A stretch of 64,000 nt of DNA, taken from NCBI RefSeq assembly GCF_009709575.1, contig NZ_WIXO01000001.1, positions 186,001 to 250,000 on the forward strand, read 5' to 3'. The stretch comes from Streptomyces taklimakanensis. GTDB lineage: Bacteria > Actinomycetota > Actinomycetes > Streptomycetales > Streptomycetaceae. Below, piece after piece: positions 1 to 8,275 of the stretch. A program made the translations under genes and the position numbers. Under the pieces are notes generated by a model, which was not told the origin of the DNA, did not search any database, and saw only the letters and a program-made list of their open reading frames with translations. Within the stretch, counting starts at the first letter, position 1. The number at the start of each line of letters is the position of its first letter.

Positions 1-242
1 AGCACCGACTTGCGGTGCAGGGAGGGGGCCCGGGTGAGCCAGGCGCCCTCCGGTTGCATGCCGATGATCTCGGAGTGGGCGTGCTGCGCCATCTGCCGGA
101 GCACCATCCGACGGTAGCCGTCGGGCATCCAGTCGCGGGGCTCGATGGTCTCCCCCGCGGCGATGAGGCCGTCGAAGTGCGCGAGCAGCTCGTCCTGCGC
201 GGCGGGCGCGGTGGGTGCGGTGGCGGGCGGCCGTGCGCTCAT
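1..242 (-). CDS. antH: PaaA-like oxygenase subunit (AntH), 5' part only
   Basis: The reverse strand from the ATG at 240-242 reads 80 codons without a stop and runs off the left edge, so only the N-terminus is present. The short stretches [13 protein letters not shown] and [21 protein letters not shown] are characteristic of PaaA, the catalytic subunit of the multicomponent phenylacetyl-CoA epoxidase. In antimycin clusters the PaaA-E homologues AntH-L convert carrier-bound aminobenzoate to 3-aminosalicylate, and the adjacent antG and antF fit that role. The di-iron ligands lie outside the window. A GGAGG (249-253 on the + strand as CCTCC) sits 6 nt before the ATG. The identification is firm for the family and strong for AntH from context. 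Confidence 0.85.
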   Translation of the reverse strand, partial: MSARPPATAPTAPAAQDELLAHFDGLIAAGETIEPRDWMPDGYRRMVLRQMAQHAHSEIIGMQPEGAWLTRAPSLHRKSV

Positions 243-322
243 GCGCCGCCTCCGCGGCCGGTCTCCGCCACGGGGGATCCGGACCGGCCCTCGGACCGGA
301 CGCGTGGCCTGGACACTGGCAT
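239..322 (-). other. possible 27-codon leader ORF coupled to antH
   Basis: An ATG at 320-322 follows a good Shine-Dalgarno (GAAGGAG) at a workable distance. It opens a 27-residue Arg/Gly/Pro-rich ORF whose TGA (239-241) overlaps the antH ATG by two bases (ATGA type). This is the arrangement expected for translational coupling or a leader peptide. The peptide has no recognisable motif and its composition is also what random GC-rich sequence would give, so it could be fortuitous. Confidence 0.3.
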
Positions 323-461
323 CACTCCTTCGGCATTCCTCGGGCTTCGGCACGCCCGACGCGTCGCGGCACCCGTCCCGCCGGGCGGGTGGCGCGCTCT
401 CCGTCTCGGAAAGAGGCGCCGCACGGGGCCCCGCTATCCCCGCGCCGGGCAGTGCGGGCGC

Positions 462-525
462 GTGACAAAGGTCACCCGGTCCGCGGGGATTGCCGTCCGC
501 CGCGCGGGCCTCTTGTTCGGGTGAC
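462..525. promoter_or_regulatory. GTGAC repeats in the antG-antH intergenic region
   Basis: The 337-nt divergent region 243-579 must hold the promoters of antGF and of the antH operon. In it GTGAC (462-466) and GTCAC (471-475) form a palindrome with a 4-nt spacer, and a further CGGGTGAC occurs at 518-525, so CGGGTGAC lies on both strands. In Streptomyces albidoflavus these two transcripts need sigma-AntA. I could not identify a certain -35/-10 pair here, so an operator role is inferred from symmetry only. Confidence 0.3.
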
Positions 526-579
526 ACGGGACCCACGAGATCCGCTCGGCGGCCACGCGCCGCGGCGAAAGGGGAAGGC

Positions 580-831
580 ATGAGCACCATCAGGGAGTTG
601 CTGGTCGAACTCACCGGTACCGCGGAGTTCGCCGACGCCGAGCGGGTCGGTGACGACGTCGACCTCGCCGCGAGCGGCATCGACTCCGGCGACCTGGTGC
701 GTCTCGTCCTGCTCGTCGAGCAGCGGCTCGGCGTGGAGATCACCGCCGACGCCATGGAGGAGCTGCACACGATCGCCGACTACGAGCGGTTCGTGGCCGA
801 GCGTTCCGCCGCCGGCGCCGGCGGTGCGTGA
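580..831 (+). CDS. antG: stand-alone acyl/aryl carrier protein AntG
   Basis: This is an 83-aa carrier protein. The 4'-phosphopantetheine attachment serine is in GIDSGDLV near residue 37, inside the usual helix-2 context ([20 protein letters not shown]). The ATG at 580 has a strong ribosome site (AAGGGGAAGG) and gives the normal carrier-protein length; an upstream in-frame start at 490 lacks one. The stop TGA overlaps the next ATG (TGATG), so it is translationally coupled to antF. In antimycin biosynthesis AntG holds the aminobenzoate/aminosalicylate starter for transfer to the first condensation domain of AntC. Confidence 0.88.
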   Translation: MSTIRELLVELTGTAEFADAERVGDDVDLAASGIDSGDLVRLVLLVEQRLGVEITADAMEELHTIADYERFVAERSAAGAGGA

Positions 832-2309
832 TGTGGCTGGCACAGCTGCTGGAACGCAACCGACAGTGCCGGCCCGACCGGTTGGCACTGGTCGACGAGC
901 GGCGCCGGCTCACCTGGTCGCAGTTCCACGACCGTACGCTCGAACTGGCGCGGGGACTGGCCGATCTGGGCATCGAGCGCGGCGACCGCGTCGCGGTGCT
1001 GTCCAAGGACCGCGTCGAGGTCCTGGAGACCTACTTCGCGCTCGCCCGGCTCGGCGCGCTGTTCGTCCCGCTGAACCACAGCCTGGCCGTGCCCGAGGTC
1101 GCCGGCATCGTCGAACGCGTCGGAGCGGTGGCCGTCCTCGGTGAGTCGGAGCTGCTGGACCGGCACCCCGAGCTGCCGGCGCCGGTGCGGATCAGGATGG
1201 CGCTGGACACGCCGGCGTTCGAGGCCCTGGGCTCCCTGGCCGCCGAGCGTGCCCTGCCCGAGGTGGCCGACACCGACCCGATCGCCGTGCTGCACACCTC
1301 GGCGACCACCGGACGGGCCAAGGGCGTCACGGTCGACAGCGCCTCGTTCCGTGCCATCGCCCTGGGCTGGCTGGTGATGGCGCGGCCCACCGACGACATC
1401 GTCATGGTCAACTGCTGCCCCCTGTACCACGGCAGCATGGTGGTGTCCCTGACCTACCTGGCCGCCGGCGCCACCGTCGTGCTCATGCCCGGCTTCACCC
1501 CGCAGCGGGCGCTGGCCGCGGTGGAGGAACACCGCGCCACCCACATGTGGCTGGTCCCGCAGATGCTCCGCTTCATGCTCCGGGCCAAGGGCGCCGCGCG
1601 CGCCGACCTGTCCTCGCTGCGGGAGGTCCTCTACGGCGCCGCCCCCATGCCCCTGGACGTGTACGCCGAGGCCGTGGAGCGCCTCGGCTGCGGCTTCCGG
1701 CAGGTCTACGGCATGACGGAGGTCGGCGGGCCCTTCGTCACCCTCGGCCCCGACGAGCACCCGGCCCCCGGGGACGTCACCGCCCGCATCCCCTGCGGAC
1801 GTGTCGTTCCCGGCATGTCCGCCCGCGCGGTCGACGAGGCCGGGCGGGAGATGCCCCGCGGCGAGATCGGCGAGATCGTCGTGCGCGGACCGGGCGTGAT
1901 GCAGGGCTACTGGAACGACCCCGAGGCCACGCGCGAGATCGTCCTCGACGGCTGGATCAGGACCGGCGACCTGGGCTTCGTCGACGGAGCGGGCCGCATC
2001 CACCTCGTGGACCGCACCAAGGACGTCATCATCCGGGCGGGCCAGAACGTGTACCCCTCGGAGATCGAGCGCGCCCTCGTGTCCCACCCGGCGGTCCGGG
2101 ACGCCGCGGTCGTCGGCACGCCCGACGACGACTACGGCGAGGTGCCGCTGGCGTACGTCGTCGCCGAGCCGGGCACGCGGGCCGCGGACCTGCTCGCCCA
2201 CGTCGGGCAGCGGCTCGCGCCCTACAAGCGTCCGCGGCGGGTGGAGTTCATCGAGCAGGTGCCCCGCAACCCCGCCGGGAAGATCGTCAAGAAGCTGCTG
2301 CGGGCCTGA
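831..2309 (+). CDS. antF: aryl-acid AMP ligase AntF (loads starter onto AntG)
   Basis: This 492-aa ANL-superfamily ligase carries all core motifs in order: the phosphate-binding loop HTSATTGRAKGV (about residue 155), YGMTEVGG (about 293), RTGDLGF (about 376), DRTKDVIIRAGQNVYP and the catalytic lysine in NPAGKIVKK near the C-terminus. It adenylates a carboxylic acid and transfers it to CoA or a carrier thiol. In antimycin clusters AntF activates 2-aminobenzoate for AntG, and the one-base overlap with antG supports that pairing. The first in-frame GTG (828) is 3 nt upstream; ATG at 831 is preferred because it forms the TGATG junction. The substrate assignment rests on context, not on residues in the pocket. 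Confidence 0.87.
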   Translation: MWLAQLLERNRQCRPDRLALVDERRRLTWSQFHDRTLELARGLADLGIERGDRVAVLSKDRVEVLETYFALARLGALFVPLNHSLAVPEVAGIVERVGAVAVLGESELLDRHPELPAPVRIRMALDTPAFEALGSLAAERALPEVADTDPIAVLHTSATTGRAKGVTVDSASFRAIALGWLVMARPTDDIVMVNCCPLYHGSMVVSLTYLAAGATVVLMPGFTPQRALAAVEEHRATHMWLVPQMLRFMLRAKGAARADLSSLREVLYGAAPMPLDVYAEAVERLGCGFRQVYGMTEVGGPFVTLGPDEHPAPGDVTARIPCGRVVPGMSARAVDEAGREMPRGEIGEIVVRGPGVMQGYWNDPEATREIVLDGWIRTGDLGFVDGAGRIHLVDRTKDVIIRAGQNVYPSEIERALVSHPAVRDAAVVGTPDDDYGEVPLAYVVAEPGTRAADLLAHVGQRLAPYKRPRRVEFIEQVPRNPAGKIVKKLLRA

Positions 2310-2312
2310 CGG

Positions 2313-3062
2313 GTGGGCCCGCGTCGACACCCGGCTCCGGCGGCCGGCCGTCGTGCGGGGGCGTCCCCCGGCGCGGCGGCCGGCTCGTACGCCGAGGTGG
2401 CCGCCCGGCTGCACCCGCAGCGACCCGCGTGGGCGTCGGCCGGGCTCGGGCTGGGCCTCGCCGCCGTCTCGGACCCTCGGGCCGTCCCCGCCGGGCCCGA
2501 CGAGGAGGCCGCGGCCGCGACGATGCCGCCGCGGCGCCGGTCGGAGTTCCTGGCCGGCCGGCTCGCGGCGCGGCGCGCGCTGCGCGCGGTGGGGCTGGAG
2601 TGCGGGCAGATCCCGCGGGCGGGCCGCCTGCCGAGGTTCCCGCCGGGTCGGGTGGCGTCGATCGCGCACAGCGCGGGCGTCGCGGTGGCCGTGGCCGCCT
2701 CGTCGGGCCGGGGCCTCCCGCTCGGCTGCGACCTGGAACTGCGCCCCCTGCCCGCCGAGGCGGCACGGCTGGTGCTGCGCGACGACGAGGAGGCGTTGTT
2801 GGGCCCTCTCCCGCCCGGTACGGCGCCGTACTCCGTGACCTCGTTGTTCTCGGCGAAGGAGGCCGCGTGGAAGGCCCTGCACACCGGGCCGCGGGCGCTG
2901 CCGGACGGCCTGCTGAGGAGCCTGCGCGACCTGCGGGCGCACTCGCTCGTCCGGGGACTTCGGATCGAGGCGCGGACCGACCCGGCGCTCGCCGTGCGCG
3001 TCGAGGTGGTGGCGGTCGGCGCGGGCGTGTTCAGTACGGTCCTCGGCTGGGCCGGTCGCTGA
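2313..3062 (+). CDS. Sfp/EntD-type 4'-phosphopantetheinyl transferase
   Basis: This roughly 249-aa protein has PPTase signatures: IAHSAGVAVAVA (about residue 115), the Mg-binding LGCDLELRP (about 140) and FSAKEAAWKAL (about 180). It would convert apo carrier domains of AntC, AntD and AntG to the holo form. The GTG start is 3 nt after the antF stop, so it is presumably the third gene of antGF. The first 65 residues are Ala/Pro/Gly-rich and the true start could lie further in. Antimycin clusters that carry a PPTase gene (antQ) have it at the far end of the antH-Q operon; here a PPTase gene sits between antF and antE. Confidence 0.85.
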   Translation: MGPRRHPAPAAGRRAGASPGAAAGSYAEVAARLHPQRPAWASAGLGLGLAAVSDPRAVPAGPDEEAAAATMPPRRRSEFLAGRLAARRALRAVGLECGQIPRAGRLPRFPPGRVASIAHSAGVAVAVAASSGRGLPLGCDLELRPLPAEAARLVLRDDEEALLGPLPPGTAPYSVTSLFSAKEAAWKALHTGPRALPDGLLRSLRDLRAHSLVRGLRIEARTDPALAVRVEVVAVGAGVFSTVLGWAGR

Positions 3063-3098
3063 CCGCCGGCCGCCGCGACCCCCACGGACCCCGCGGTT

Positions 3099-3127
3099 CC
3101 CGCCCCGTGGTCGACGCACGGGGCGGG
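3099..3127. terminator. bidirectional hairpin between PPTase gene and antE
   Basis: An 11-bp perfect GC stem (CCCGCCCCGTG and its complement) with a 7-nt loop lies between the convergent PPTase and antE genes. It is placed to end both transcripts. There is no T-tract, which is usual for Streptomyces terminators. Confidence 0.6.
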
Positions 3128-3140
3128 GGCCGTCGGCGTG

Positions 3141-4376
3141 TCACGCGCGTGCGTTGACCAGGACCGCCATGTTGCCCGCCGGGTGGCGGTTGTCGTGGAT
3201 GAGCTGGTGCGCCAGGCCGATCTCCTCGAAGCCGAACGTCCGCGACAGGCACGGGTCGACGAAGCCCTGCTCGATCAGTCGGGTCACCTCGCGGGCCTCG
3301 CGGGCACCGGCCACGTGCGACCCCTGCAGCCGCTTCTGCCGCATCCACAGGAAGCGCAGGTCCACGTCTCCGTTGTAGCCGGTGGTGCCGCCGCAGATGA
3401 CGACCATGCCCCCGTTGGCGCACAGGTACACGGACGTGGGGATGGTGTCGGCGCCGGAGTGTTCCAGCACGATGCGCGGGCTGCGGCGCTCGCCGAGCAC
3501 CTCCCAGAAGCGCCGCCCGAAGGCGCGCGCACCGGCCAGCCAACGGGCCATCGCCGCCTCGTCGGAGGTGTCCGGCATCCTGCCCCAGTGGTCGAACTCG
3601 CGCCGGTCGATCCATCCCCGGGCGCCGAGCCCCACACAGAACTCGCCGCGCTCCTCGCTGGAGACGACCGCGACGGGGATGCCGCCGACGTGCCGCACGA
3701 GCTGGATGGCGATGCTGCCCAGGCCGCCGGCCCCGCCCCAGATCAGCACCGGGTCGCCCGGCCGGACCGTGTGCGGTTCCCAGCCGAAGAGCTGGCGGTA
3801 GGCGGTGGCCGCCGTCGCCATGTAGCAGGCGGACTCCGCCCAGGACAGGCGGGCGGGCTTGGGGTGGCACATGTAGTCGTCGACGACCGCGAACTGCGCG
3901 AAGGAGCCGTAGTTCTCCTCGTACCCCCACACGCGCTGGGTGGTGGAGAAGGCCGGGTCGGCGCCGAGGCGGATGTCCTCGGCCGTCTCGTCCCACCGGC
4001 TGGCCAGCACGACGACCTCGTCGCCCGGCCGGACGTCCCGCACCCCCTCGCCGACGGCCCACACGATGCCGGACAGGTCGGAGCCGCCGATGTGGAAGTC
4101 CTCGGTGGCGCCGGCCTTCCGCCGGGCGGCGATCACGTCGAGCGGATGTCCCAGGGCCGCCCAGACGTTGTTGTAGTTGACTCCGGCCGCCATCACCTTG
4201 ACGAGCACCTGTCCGCGCCCGACGGGAGGCACGTCGACCACTTCGGTGCGGAAGGCGTCGATGGGCCGCCCGTAGCGTTCGCGGCGGATCAGCGAGGCGT
4301 ACATCTTCTTCGGCACGGTGCCCATCTCGGGCGCGTCACCGAGTTCGTAGAGGTCCTGGGTGGCGGTCGCGGTCAC
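3141..4376 (-). CDS. antE: crotonyl-CoA carboxylase/reductase AntE
   Basis: This 411-aa zinc-free medium-chain reductase of the CCR family has KVMAAGVNYNNVWAALG near residue 60, HIGGSDLSG, RVWGYEENYGSFAQF, the NADPH-binding loop GGAGGLGS (about 200) and HSGADTIPTS (about 305). CCRs reductively carboxylate enoyl-CoAs to alkylmalonyl-CoAs, and in antimycin biosynthesis AntE supplies the varied C7 alkylmalonyl extender used by AntD. The GTG start overlaps the antD stop (GTGA), which implies translational coupling as the last gene of antCDE. The GTG opens the conserved sequence VTATATQDLYELGDAPEMG. Confidence 0.93.
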   Translation of the reverse strand: MTATATQDLYELGDAPEMGTVPKKMYASLIRRERYGRPIDAFRTEVVDVPPVGRGQVLVKVMAAGVNYNNVWAALGHPLDVIAARRKAGATEDFHIGGSDLSGIVWAVGEGVRDVRPGDEVVVLASRWDETAEDIRLGADPAFSTTQRVWGYEENYGSFAQFAVVDDYMCHPKPARLSWAESACYMATAATAYRQLFGWEPHTVRPGDPVLIWGGAGGLGSIAIQLVRHVGGIPVAVVSSEERGEFCVGLGARGWIDRREFDHWGRMPDTSDEAAMARWLAGARAFGRRFWEVLGERRSPRIVLEHSGADTIPTSVYLCANGGMVVICGGTTGYNGDVDLRFLWMRQKRLQGSHVAGAREAREVTRLIEQGFVDPCLSRTFGFEEIGLAHQLIHDNRHPAGNMAVLVNARA

Positions 4377-7300
4377 ATGGGGCTCCTGGGCGGTCGGGTC
4401 CCGTTCGGGACGGGGAGGCGGACGGGGGCGGGCCGGTCGGACGGGGGCGGGCCGGTCGGACGGTCGGGCGCCTCGCGCAGCGCCTCGGCGACCGTGGCGC
4501 CGATCAGCGCGATGGGCTCGGGTTCGGTCATCTCGTAGTGCCCGCACGGCACTCGGTGGTCGTGCAGGGTCCCCTCGACGTGGGGCCGCCAGCTCTCGGC
4601 CTTGTCGGGCAGCACGGCCGGGTCGCCGGGGAAGTCGGTGGTCTCCTCCCGGGCGGCGCTGAAGAACAGCACGTCCCCGCGGAAGACGCCGGGCGCGAAC
4701 CGAGGGGCGATGCGCAGGTTGTTGCGCATGACCGCGGCGATGGCCTCGGCCTCGGCCCGGGTGACCGGCGAACTCGTCGGATCGGCCGTCAGGCCGGCGT
4801 CGATGCGGGCGAGGACGGTCGCCACGTCCGGCACGTCGGCCGTTCCCCCCTCGACGGGCAGGCCGGCCACCCTCGTCAACAGGGACGCCACCTGACGTTC
4901 GATCGCCGCGGCGTCGTACTCCACACCGTGCGGCTGGGGAGCGTCCAGCATGGCCAGCAGCTCCACCCGCTCGCCCCGCTCCTGCAGGGCGCAGGCCATC
5001 GCGTGCGCCACGAAACCGCCGTAGGACCAGCCCAGCAGCCGGTAGGGGCCGTGCGGTTGCACCTCGCGGACGAGGGCGAGGTAGGAGGCGACCATGGACG
5101 CCGCGTCCGGCGCGGGCGGCCGGGTGCCGTCGAGGCCGGCGGCCTGGATGCCGTAGACCGGCTGGTCTCCGCCGAGGTGGGGCAGCAGTCCCGTGTAGCG
5201 CCAGGACACGCCCGCCCCGGGATGGACGCAGAACAGGGGTGCGGCGTCGCCCTGGGGCCGCAGCGGCAGGAGCGGGGCCAGGGCGTTCCCGCCGCCGGGC
5301 TGCCGCACCCCGGTGCCGTCGGCCGCCGCCAGGAGTCCGGCCACGGTGGGTGTGGCCAGCAGGGCCGCGGCGGGCACGTCGAGCACGCCGGCCCGGCGCA
5401 GCCGGCCCACCAGCAGGACGGCGCGCATCGAGTCGCCGCCCAGGTCGAAGAAGTTGTCGTGGACGCCGATGCCGCCGATGCCGAGGGTCTCCTCCCACAG
5501 GCGGGTCACGGCCCGTTCGCGTTCGGTGCGTGGGGGCACGTGTTCGGTCGTCAGGCGGGGCCGGGGGTCGAGGGCCGGCTCGGCGTCCGCCGCGTCCCCG
5601 GCGTCCGGCGCGTCCCCGGTGTCCGTGCGGGCGCCGGGGGCGTCGATCCAGTGGCGGTGCCGTTCGAAGGCGTAAGGGGGCAGCGGCGCGCGCCTCGGCG
5701 CGCCCGGCACCTCGGGGAGCGCGGTGTCCACGCCCGCGCTCCACAGCCGGCCCAGCGCCTCGGCCAGGACGAACCCGTCGTCGGCGTCGGCCTTGGCGTG
5801 CCGCATGGTGGTCACCGTCACCGGCGCGTGCTCCGCGAGCTGGGCGGCGGCCAGCTTGGTCAGGGTGTCGCCCGGCCCGATCTCCACCAGGACGGGACGG
5901 CGCTCCCACAGGGCGGTGACGCCGTCGGCGAACCGCACGGTGCCGCGGGTGTGGTCGATCCAGTGCCGCACCGAGGTCGCCTGCGCGTCGGTGATCCAGG
6001 TGCCGGTGACGTTGGTGACGAACGGGATCCGCGGCGGGCGCAGGGTGACGCCGCGCAGGTGCTTCTCGTACGTCTCCAGCACCGGGTCCAGGACGTGGGA
6101 GTGGGCGGCGACCGGTATGCGCAGCCGACGGAACGGGACGTCCCGCCGGGCGAGTTCGGCCTCGAAGCGTGTGACGGCGTCGTCGTGCCCGGCGACGGTA
6201 CAGGCGGCGGGGCCGTTCACCGCGGCGAGGGACAACTCCTCGTCGAGCAGCGGCAGCACCTCCTCGGCGGACGCCGCCACCCCGACGGTCGCCCCGCCCG
6301 CGGAGCCGATGAGCCGGATGCGTTCGGCGACCAGGGGCAGCATCTCGTCGAGGTCGATCACCCCGGCCAGGCAGGCGGCCGTGTACTCGCCGAGCGAGTG
6401 GCCGATGAGCGCGTCCGGCCGCACCCCCGCCGCCATGAGGGTGCGGGCGAGGGCGTACTCGGTGACCACCAGGGCGAGGAACGTGCTCGTGCTGTCGGTC
6501 TGCCGCCGCTCGAACAGGACGTCGCGCAGGTCGGCGCCGAGGACGGGCCGCAGGATGCGCGCGCACGCGTCGACGGTGTCGCGGTAGACCTCGTGCTCGC
6601 GGTGGAGCCCCGCGCCCATGCCGGGGTACTGGGTGCCGCCGCCCGGCAGCAGGAACGCCACCCGTACGGGCTCGTCCGGCAGGGGCGGCGTGCCGGGCAC
6701 GGCGCCGCGCAGCGCGGACAGGGCCTCCTCGCGGGAGGCGGCGGTCACGGCCAGGCGGTGGCGCAGCGCGGGCCGATCGGCGCGCAGGGAGTGCGCGACG
6801 TCGTCCAGGCGCGCCTCCGGCCGCCTTTCGAGGTGGCGGGCCAGGGCCTCGGCCTGGCCGCGCAGGGCACCGGCCGTGCGCGCGGACAGCGGCAGCACCA
6901 GGCGGCGGCCGTCCGCGGGCGGGCGGGGCGGGGCGGGCGCGACGGGCGGCGCCTCCTCCAGGATGACGTGGGCGTTGGTGCCGCCGATGCCGAAGGCGCT
7001 GACCGCGGCCCGCCGGGGGTGCCCGCCCGCCGGCCAGTCCTCCAGGGTGGTGGGCACCCGGAACGGGCCGGCGGCGAAGTCGATGTGCGGGTTGGGCCTC
7101 TCGAAGTGCAGGCTCGGCGGGATCTGCCGGTGTTCCAGGGCCAGGACGGCCTTGACGAGCCCGGCGATGCCGGCGGCCGCTCCGAGGTGGCCGATGTTGG
7201 TCTTCACGGAGCCGAGGGCGCAGTAGCCGCGGCGCCGCGTGGACTGCCGGAAGGCCTCGGTGAGCGCGGCGACCTCGATCGGGTCCCCCAGGCGCGTGGC

Positions 7301-8275
7301 GGTGCCGTGCGCCTCGACCAGGCCGATGGTGTCGGCGTCGATCATCGCCTGGGCCTGCGCCGCGAGGATCACCTCGGTCTGGCCGGCGGCGCTGGGCGCG
7401 CTGAAGCCCACCTTGCGGCGTCCGTCGTTGTTGACGGCGCTGCCCCGGACGACGGCGCGGACGCGGTCGCCGTCGGCGAGGGCGTCCTCCAGTCGCTTGA
7501 GGACGACGGCGCCGACGCCGTCACCGGAGGAGGTGCCGGCCGCGTCCTCGGCGAACGCCCGGCAGTGTCCGTCGGGCGAGAAGGGGCCGTCGGGCACGTA
7601 GCGGTAGCCGAGCAGCGCCGAGGGATTGACGGAGACGGCGGCGGCGAGCGCGGTGTCGCACCGGTGGTCGAGCAGGTCCTGACAGGCGGTGTGCACGGCG
7701 ACGAGCGCGGTGGAGCAGGCCGTCTGCAGCGACAGGCTCGGGCCGGTCAGCCCCAGTTCGTAGGAGACGCGGGTGGCGAGCGTACCCAGGGAGTTGGCGG
7801 TGGCCGCGTGCACGAGTTCCACCGATCCGGGCTGCCCGGCGTACCGCGGATGCACGTGGGTCGGGTAGTAGCGGCTGTCGCCGCTGCCCGCGTACACGCC
7901 GAACGCTCCGGTCACGGCGCCGGGACCGAGGCACGCGGCGTCCTCCAGGGCGTGGTACGCCGTCTCCAGCAGCAGCCGCTGCTGGGGGTCGACGACGGCC
8001 GCCTCGGCGGGGCTGTAGCCGAAGAACCCGGCGTCGAAGCGGTCGATCCCCTCGACGACCGACGCCATGCGGACCAGCGTGGGGTCGTCGAGGTCGCGCT
8101 CAGCTCCGCCGGCGGCCAGGAACTCCTCGTCCGCGACGGGCCGCACCGACTCGCGTCCGGCGGCCAGGTTGTCCCAGAACGCGTCCAGGTCGTCCGCGCC
8201 GGGGAAGCGGCCCGCCATGCCGATCACGGCGACGGCCGGCGCCTGCTCGTCCTGCGGTTCGGTGGTCTCAGGCAT
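4373..8275 (-). CDS. antD: type I polyketide synthase AntD (KS-AT-ACP-TE)
   Basis: This is a 1300-aa single-module PKS. The KS has its active-site Cys in QTACSTALV (about 187) and His residues in EAHGTATRLGDP (about 323) and KTNIGHLGAA (about 363). The AT has the serine in GHSLGEY (about 627) and VAAHSHVLDP at the specificity position. The carrier serine is in FFDLGGDSM (about 949). The thioesterase has GWSYGG (about 1084). No reductive domains are present, so the added unit keeps its beta-keto group until a separate ketoreductase acts; AntM, which does this in antimycin clusters, would be left of the window. The TE is expected to close the nine-membered dilactone. The ATG overlaps the 3' end of antC by 8 nt, and the stop overlaps antE. 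Confidence 0.94.
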   Translation of the reverse strand: MPETTEPQDEQAPAVAVIGMAGRFPGADDLDAFWDNLAAGRESVRPVADEEFLAAGGAERDLDDPTLVRMASVVEGIDRFDAGFFGYSPAEAAVVDPQQRLLLETAYHALEDAACLGPGAVTGAFGVYAGSGDSRYYPTHVHPRYAGQPGSVELVHAATANSLGTLATRVSYELGLTGPSLSLQTACSTALVAVHTACQDLLDHRCDTALAAAVSVNPSALLGYRYVPDGPFSPDGHCRAFAEDAAGTSSGDGVGAVVLKRLEDALADGDRVRAVVRGSAVNNDGRRKVGFSAPSAAGQTEVILAAQAQAMIDADTIGLVEAHGTATRLGDPIEVAALTEAFRQSTRRRGYCALGSVKTNIGHLGAAAGIAGLVKAVLALEHRQIPPSLHFERPNPHIDFAAGPFRVPTTLEDWPAGGHPRRAAVSAFGIGGTNAHVILEEAPPVAPAPPRPPADGRRLVLPLSARTAGALRGQAEALARHLERRPEARLDDVAHSLRADRPALRHRLAVTAASREEALSALRGAVPGTPPLPDEPVRVAFLLPGGGTQYPGMGAGLHREHEVYRDTVDACARILRPVLGADLRDVLFERRQTDSTSTFLALVVTEYALARTLMAAGVRPDALIGHSLGEYTAACLAGVIDLDEMLPLVAERIRLIGSAGGATVGVAASAEEVLPLLDEELSLAAVNGPAACTVAGHDDAVTRFEAELARRDVPFRRLRIPVAAHSHVLDPVLETYEKHLRGVTLRPPRIPFVTNVTGTWITDAQATSVRHWIDHTRGTVRFADGVTALWERRPVLVEIGPGDTLTKLAAAQLAEHAPVTVTTMRHAKADADDGFVLAEALGRLWSAGVDTALPEVPGAPRRAPLPPYAFERHRHWIDAPGARTDTGDAPDAGDAADAEPALDPRPRLTTEHVPPRTERERAVTRLWEETLGIGGIGVHDNFFDLGGDSMRAVLLVGRLRRAGVLDVPAAALLATPTVAGLLAAADGTGVRQPGGGNALAPLLPLRPQGDAAPLFCVHPGAGVSWRYTGLLPHLGGDQPVYGIQAAGLDGTRPPAPDAASMVASYLALVREVQPHGPYRLLGWSYGGFVAHAMACALQERGERVELLAMLDAPQPHGVEYDAAAIERQVASLLTRVAGLPVEGGTADVPDVATVLARIDAGLTADPTSSPVTRAEAEAIAAVMRNNLRIAPRFAPGVFRGDVLFFSAAREETTDFPGDPAVLPDKAESWRPHVEGTLHDHRVPCGHYEMTEPEPIALIGATVAEALREAPDRPTGPPPSDRPAPVRLPVPNGTRPPRSPM

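Noticed and set aside
780..3119. 779-codon frame on the - strand over antF and the PPTase gene
   Set aside because: The + strand shows intact ANL and PPTase motifs; the - strand product is Arg/Gly/His-rich noise.
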